The notes beneath the pieces are model-generated. The model made no database searches and was not told the DNA's origin. It was given only the letters and a program-made list of their open reading frames with translations. DNA of 64,000 bases from a virus. Positions 60,958 through 64,000 of the stretch are shown here, piece after piece. The stretch is from IMG/VR virus record IMGVR_UViG_3300047382_000480, positions 62,001 to 126,000 of that record, one strand, 5' to 3'. Position 1 is the stretch's first letter. Each line of letters starts with the position of its first letter. A program made the position numbers and the translations under genes.

Positions 60958-61974
60958 TTACATCAACCTGTCTTTCCATGTACTTGGAGTCTTATCATTT
61001 ATTATCTCTAATTTATAAGTGTAATCAAAATCTCTTGGTCCAACACTAGAAATGTAATCTACTGTCTTTTTGACTGCTTCTCGTAGAGTAGTAGATGTCT
61101 CATAACTCAACATCTTTCTTGCTTTATTGCTACTACAAAGAGCATTCTTAACTTCTTGAGGTCTGTCGTCTTTGTATATCGGATTACCATTAAAATTACA
61201 TTTTTCTGCAACAAGTTGTGACAATTCATTAATAGTCACTTCACCCTCGTCTGGACCAATATTAATTACCTCGTTAACAATATCTTTATCGAGTACCATT
61301 TTTGTTAAACAAGAAACGCAATCAGAAACATAAGAGAAACACCTTTTCTGTTCACCATCTCCGTATATGATCGAAGGTTTATTTTGTAAGTTTCTATTCG
61401 CCATAATACTAACGACGTTGCGATACGGATCATCGAATCTTTGCCGTTCACCAATTATATTGTGTGGTACTGCAATATTCCATTGCATCCCATGTACACC
61501 AGAAAGGCACTTTAATGTATCCTCTGCAGCAACCTTTGCGATACCATATGGGTCGACTGGCATAGGTTTCATATCTTCAGTAAATTGCCCTGAGTTTCCA
61601 TTTTGATTACCATATCTTGCCATACTACTACAAAAAACAAACCTCTTTACATTATTTGCGATACTTGCACTTATTACAGAGACACTCGCTTCATAAATGT
61701 TACGAGTAATAAATGATGGGCTGAAAACAGAGAACCCTTCGTGAGCGGTCGCTGCACAATGAACAACAACATCTATTTCTTCGCTTTTGATTATGTCATG
61801 CATCGCTTTTTGATTGCAACAATCAGCTTCAAAAAACTTTATCTTGTCGTTTAGATTACAACGGAATCCACCAATAAGATTATCAACACCAGCCACAGTA
61901 TGCCCGAGATCAATAAACTTGTCAGCTAGATGACTCCCCAGAAATCCTGCGACACCTGTTATAAAAATTTTCAT
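60958..61974 (-). CDS. NAD-dependent sugar epimerase, GalE-like
   Basis: 338 aa, usual extended-SDR length. TGVAGFLGSHLADKF is the NAD-binding motif at residues 6-20, VDNL follows strand 2, VVHCAATAHEG contains the substrate loop, and CSSMARYGN leads to VDPYGIAKVAAEDTL with the YxxxK catalytic pair. IGERQRFDDPYRNVVSIMANR and FSYVSDCV are typical UDP-sugar epimerase segments. Likely a UDP-sugar 4-epimerase supplying the neighbouring transferases. It starts 53 nt inside the radical SAM gene. Confidence 0.9.
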   Translation of the reverse strand: MKIFITGVAGFLGSHLADKFIDLGHTVAGVDNLIGGFRCNLNDKIKFFEADCCNQKAMHDIIKSEEIDVVVHCAATAHEGFSVFSPSFITRNIYEASVSVISASIANNVKRFVFCSSMARYGNQNGNSGQFTEDMKPMPVDPYGIAKVAAEDTLKCLSGVHGMQWNIAVPHNIIGERQRFDDPYRNVVSIMANRNLQNKPSIIYGDGEQKRCFSYVSDCVSCLTKMVLDKDIVNEVINIGPDEGEVTINELSQLVAEKCNFNGNPIYKDDRPQEVKNALCSSNKARKMLSYETSTTLREAVKKTVDYISSVGPRDFDYTYKLEIINDKTPSTWKDRLM

Positions 61975-63319
61975 ACTCAGGGAATGTCTCCAAAAAATTT
62001 GTATTTCTTCTGCGGTCGTGTTCGTTGAACCAATTGTAGAAATCTTTACGACCTTCGTTTAGTTTCTCTTCACCATAATCGCTAGTAGCCATGTAATCGT
62101 GCACTCTTCTGAACTTCTCAAACTCAATAGTCTGGAACATAGTTGGATCTGAATCGTCTACGTTTTCTTCAATGAAGTCAAGGCATTCTTTCATATAAGG
62201 CATAAATTCATCTTTCGGTAAGATATTCATATCGTAATGTAAAGGTTCTTTCAGATATGGTGTATCAAACCTTATTGTTCTTTTTGATACGCTGTCTGGA
62301 ACAATTACACCCTCATATTGTTTACGCCACTCAAGAATCTTAACCAACAATGTTTTAAATGTAGAAACAGTGAGTGCATTAAATGTGATCATAAGATTAA
62401 TCGGTGTCTTTGCTTTACTTGCATAAGAATGAAAGTTTCTTTCCCACAAGTCCAACTTCAACCCTGTTCTTATATACTCCGCTCTCTCATTCCAGCAATC
62501 AATGCTTGTATATAACGCAAAACTTTTGACACCATTTTCCTTTCTTATTAGATTTACATTCTCAGCAAGGTTGTCAACAAACTTTTCTTTCACACCAAGA
62601 TTAGTGTTTATATTAAGTTCTAGATGAGGTTGTGGGTTTCTATGGAGTTCCTCAAATAACCTCCAAGTAGACTTATGCATCAACGGCTCTCCACCAGTCA
62701 AGCGCAAAATACTAAGAGTCTTTACAACTTCTGGATACCATTTCCACCAAGCATCTACATACGGATTATCGTGTTCCTCATATGCCTTGAACCAATCAAT
62801 AGAAGCTGTATGGTTCTTCACCATATCGTATGGTCCAAATTTCTTGATCTCTGACATAAATCTAGAAGAAGAATTGGGGTGGCAATACCCGCACTTGAAA
62901 TTACACTCATTACTAAAAGAAAGTTCTATGTAATCAGGATTAACATTGAAGTCCCAATCAGATGCAATAATATCCCTCAACCTATCTTCTTTGTAAAGAG
63001 ATCCAGACCTTATAACTCTGTCAGAAATATAGTCCTCACCCATATCCTCAACATTCCAACAGTAAGTGCAACCAACGCATTTCTCACCATCAAGCATTTG
63101 TTTTCTTTCAACTTTCTTATGCGGTGTGTTATGAAGCTGACTCGGGTTTTCAGCAAGACCTTCTAACGGAATCTTGTGGGGAGCAGGGTGATAACAAGAA
63201 TGTGTCATACCAGTTTGCAAGTATATGGTTGTATGATACCACTTAGCAAAACAAAATGTTGGGCTTATAATATCATCCATTGAATCTCGGATGACTAGTG
63301 CTTTATCTAAATCACTCAC
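61922..63319 (-). CDS. Radical SAM protein with N-terminal twitch domain
   Basis: 465 aa from GTG at 63319, which overlaps the previous stop and has GGGAGAG six bases upstream; an ATG at 63334 is in frame but has no such site. Numbering from that ATG, a twitch-type cluster comes first: Cys28-X13-Gly-X4-Cys47, then Cys86, Cys89 and Cys92. The radical-SAM core follows with CNFKCGYC (Cys144, 148, 151) and LRLTGGEPLMH. Such enzymes use SAM radicals to modify sugars or peptides. The genes around it are sugar enzymes, so a sugar modification is likely; substrate unknown. Confidence 0.88.
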   Translation of the reverse strand: MSDLDKALVIRDSMDDIISPTFCFAKWYHTTIYLQTGMTHSCYHPAPHKIPLEGLAENPSQLHNTPHKKVERKQMLDGEKCVGCTYCWNVEDMGEDYISDRVIRSGSLYKEDRLRDIIASDWDFNVNPDYIELSFSNECNFKCGYCHPNSSSRFMSEIKKFGPYDMVKNHTASIDWFKAYEEHDNPYVDAWWKWYPEVVKTLSILRLTGGEPLMHKSTWRLFEELHRNPQPHLELNINTNLGVKEKFVDNLAENVNLIRKENGVKSFALYTSIDCWNERAEYIRTGLKLDLWERNFHSYASKAKTPINLMITFNALTVSTFKTLLVKILEWRKQYEGVIVPDSVSKRTIRFDTPYLKEPLHYDMNILPKDEFMPYMKECLDFIEENVDDSDPTMFQTIEFEKFRRVHDYMATSDYGEEKLNEGRKDFYNWFNEHDRRRNTNFLETFPEYENFYNRCRRISGESSS

Positions 63320-64000
63320 ACTAATCTCTCCCATTCAAAATTTATAATATTTTCTCTAACCCAAGTATCTGGGTTTTTATTTCTATTTTCAACAATATCG
63401 TATAATCTTGCCTTTCTTTCTTCTGAATATGTTGGGTGGATTAATGTCTCATCATCTGGGTAAGTTGTGATTCCATTATCAGAATATATCACCTTCCTCG
63501 CATTTCTAGTTGGCATAACCACGACAGGTATTGTCGTCGGGGATAAGTAAGAATTCAACCTCTCAACAAATATTCTATCGCCAACGTGCCAGTTTACAAA
63601 TTCCTCGTCATACCCTCCAGACTTCCACCAAGATTCTGTTCTGACGCAGTAATCATTATGTGTTACCTGAGTTCTTCCAAGTAATGTATTGAAATACTCA
63701 TTTGGTTCTGCCGACCTAACATATCTGTCTATAACAGGAGCAAACTGCCCTATCAAATCTCTGTCAATATCAGTCATATACGCCCACTCAGTCTCAACGT
63801 GCTTCATTGCAAGATTTCTCGCTCCGTGAGAGTTGAAGCCAATATCGTCTTTAACCCGAAAAAGTTTTATATTCTTTTCTGGGTAGTTTTTGACAATAGG
63901 TTCTGCTGGTTGTCTTGGAGATCCATCGTCAACAATAATGAGTTCTGAAAAATATTCTTCGTTGAATTGTTTCTCGATATAGTCTTTTAGTCTATACGGA
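63316..64000 (-). CDS. GT2-family glycosyltransferase, 5' end missing
   Basis: Open from the right edge; 227 codons are visible, without a start. The visible part begins in a GT-A fold: FSELIIVDDGSPRQPAEPIV (first nucleotide-binding strand with DDGS), then ARNLAMKHVETEWAYMTDIDRDL with the DID metal motif, and SGGYDEEFVNWHVGDRIFVER, the acceptor-side ED-like motif. It is a family-2 type inverting transferase. An internal ATG at 63807 would miss the nucleotide-binding strand, so the true start lies outside the window. Confidence 0.85.
   Translation of the reverse strand, partial: PYRLKDYIEKQFNEEYFSELIIVDDGSPRQPAEPIVKNYPEKNIKLFRVKDDIGFNSHGARNLAMKHVETEWAYMTDIDRDLIGQFAPVIDRYVRSAEPNEYFNTLLGRTQVTHNDYCVRTESWWKSGGYDEEFVNWHVGDRIFVERLNSYLSPTTIPVVVMPTRNARKVIYSDNGITTYPDDETLIHPTYSEERKARLYDIVENRNKNPDTWVRENIINFEWERLV

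Noticed and set aside
1-64000. tRNA genes, integrase, photosynthesis genes, restriction or toxin-antitoxin genes
   Set aside because: Looked for by eye on both strands; none could be supported.

Overview
The window looks like part of the genome of a marine T4-like myovirus (a tailed phage of the cyanophage/pelagiphage type). It is AT-rich, almost wholly coding, and mostly read from the minus strand. It carries a nearly complete T4-type late structural block: terminase gp16/gp17, portal gp20, prohead core gp67, tube gp19, sheath gp18, neck gp13/14/15, baseplate gp5/6/7/8/25/27-like/48/53, head-completion gp4, and gp26. These identities come from protein resemblance and gene order. No photosynthesis gene, tRNA, integrase, IS or CRISPR was seen. 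The host cannot be decided from this window; a YRG mini-protein and PhoH fit cyanophage-like relatives but do not prove a host.

Layout. (1) 1-10249 (-): prohead, portal, tube, sheath, terminase and neck genes. (2) 10314-17348 (-): adhesin/fibre block, with a 1709-aa S74-type fibre that carries eleven copies of a 17-residue repeat. (3) 17436-22189 (+): a glycosylation island with its own host-type sigma70-like promoter. It holds four DxD glycosyltransferases (one fused to a SPASM/twitch iron-sulfur domain), an FkbM methyltransferase and a second methyltransferase. Two more sugar/oxygenase genes (-) follow to 23484. (4) 23474-47031 (-): tail fibre and baseplate wedge/hub genes. (5) 47074-51033 (+): head completion, tube-like protein, gp26 with a probable -1 frameshift extension, and a candidate tape measure. 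(6) 51064-56726 (-): replication and late-transcription accessory genes (gp32, gp59, gp33), a PD-(D/E)XK exonuclease, PhoH and small unknowns. (7) 56738-64000 (-): a carbohydrate-decoration cassette with a carbamoyltransferase, two SGNH hydrolases, glycosyltransferases, an epimerase and a twitch radical SAM enzyme. It runs off the right edge.

Regulation. T4-late-like -10 boxes (TATAAATA) precede many structural operons. Two of them face each other in the 42-bp gap between gp48 and gp4. Good TTGACT/TATAAT sigma70-like promoters, with 16-17 bp spacers, precede the glycosylation island and two groups of early-type genes. Two hairpin-U terminators lie between gp32 and the candidate tape measure.

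Most notable points: a probable programmed -1 frameshift at the gp26 stop (slippery AAATTTTTTC), a glycosyltransferase fused to the C-terminal part of a radical-SAM/SPASM protein, a beta-rich GGSGYTSAP-type module shared by at least five virion proteins, face-to-face late promoters, and two mini-genes of 53 and 34 codons. Homology statements are from memory and by eye; no database search was run.
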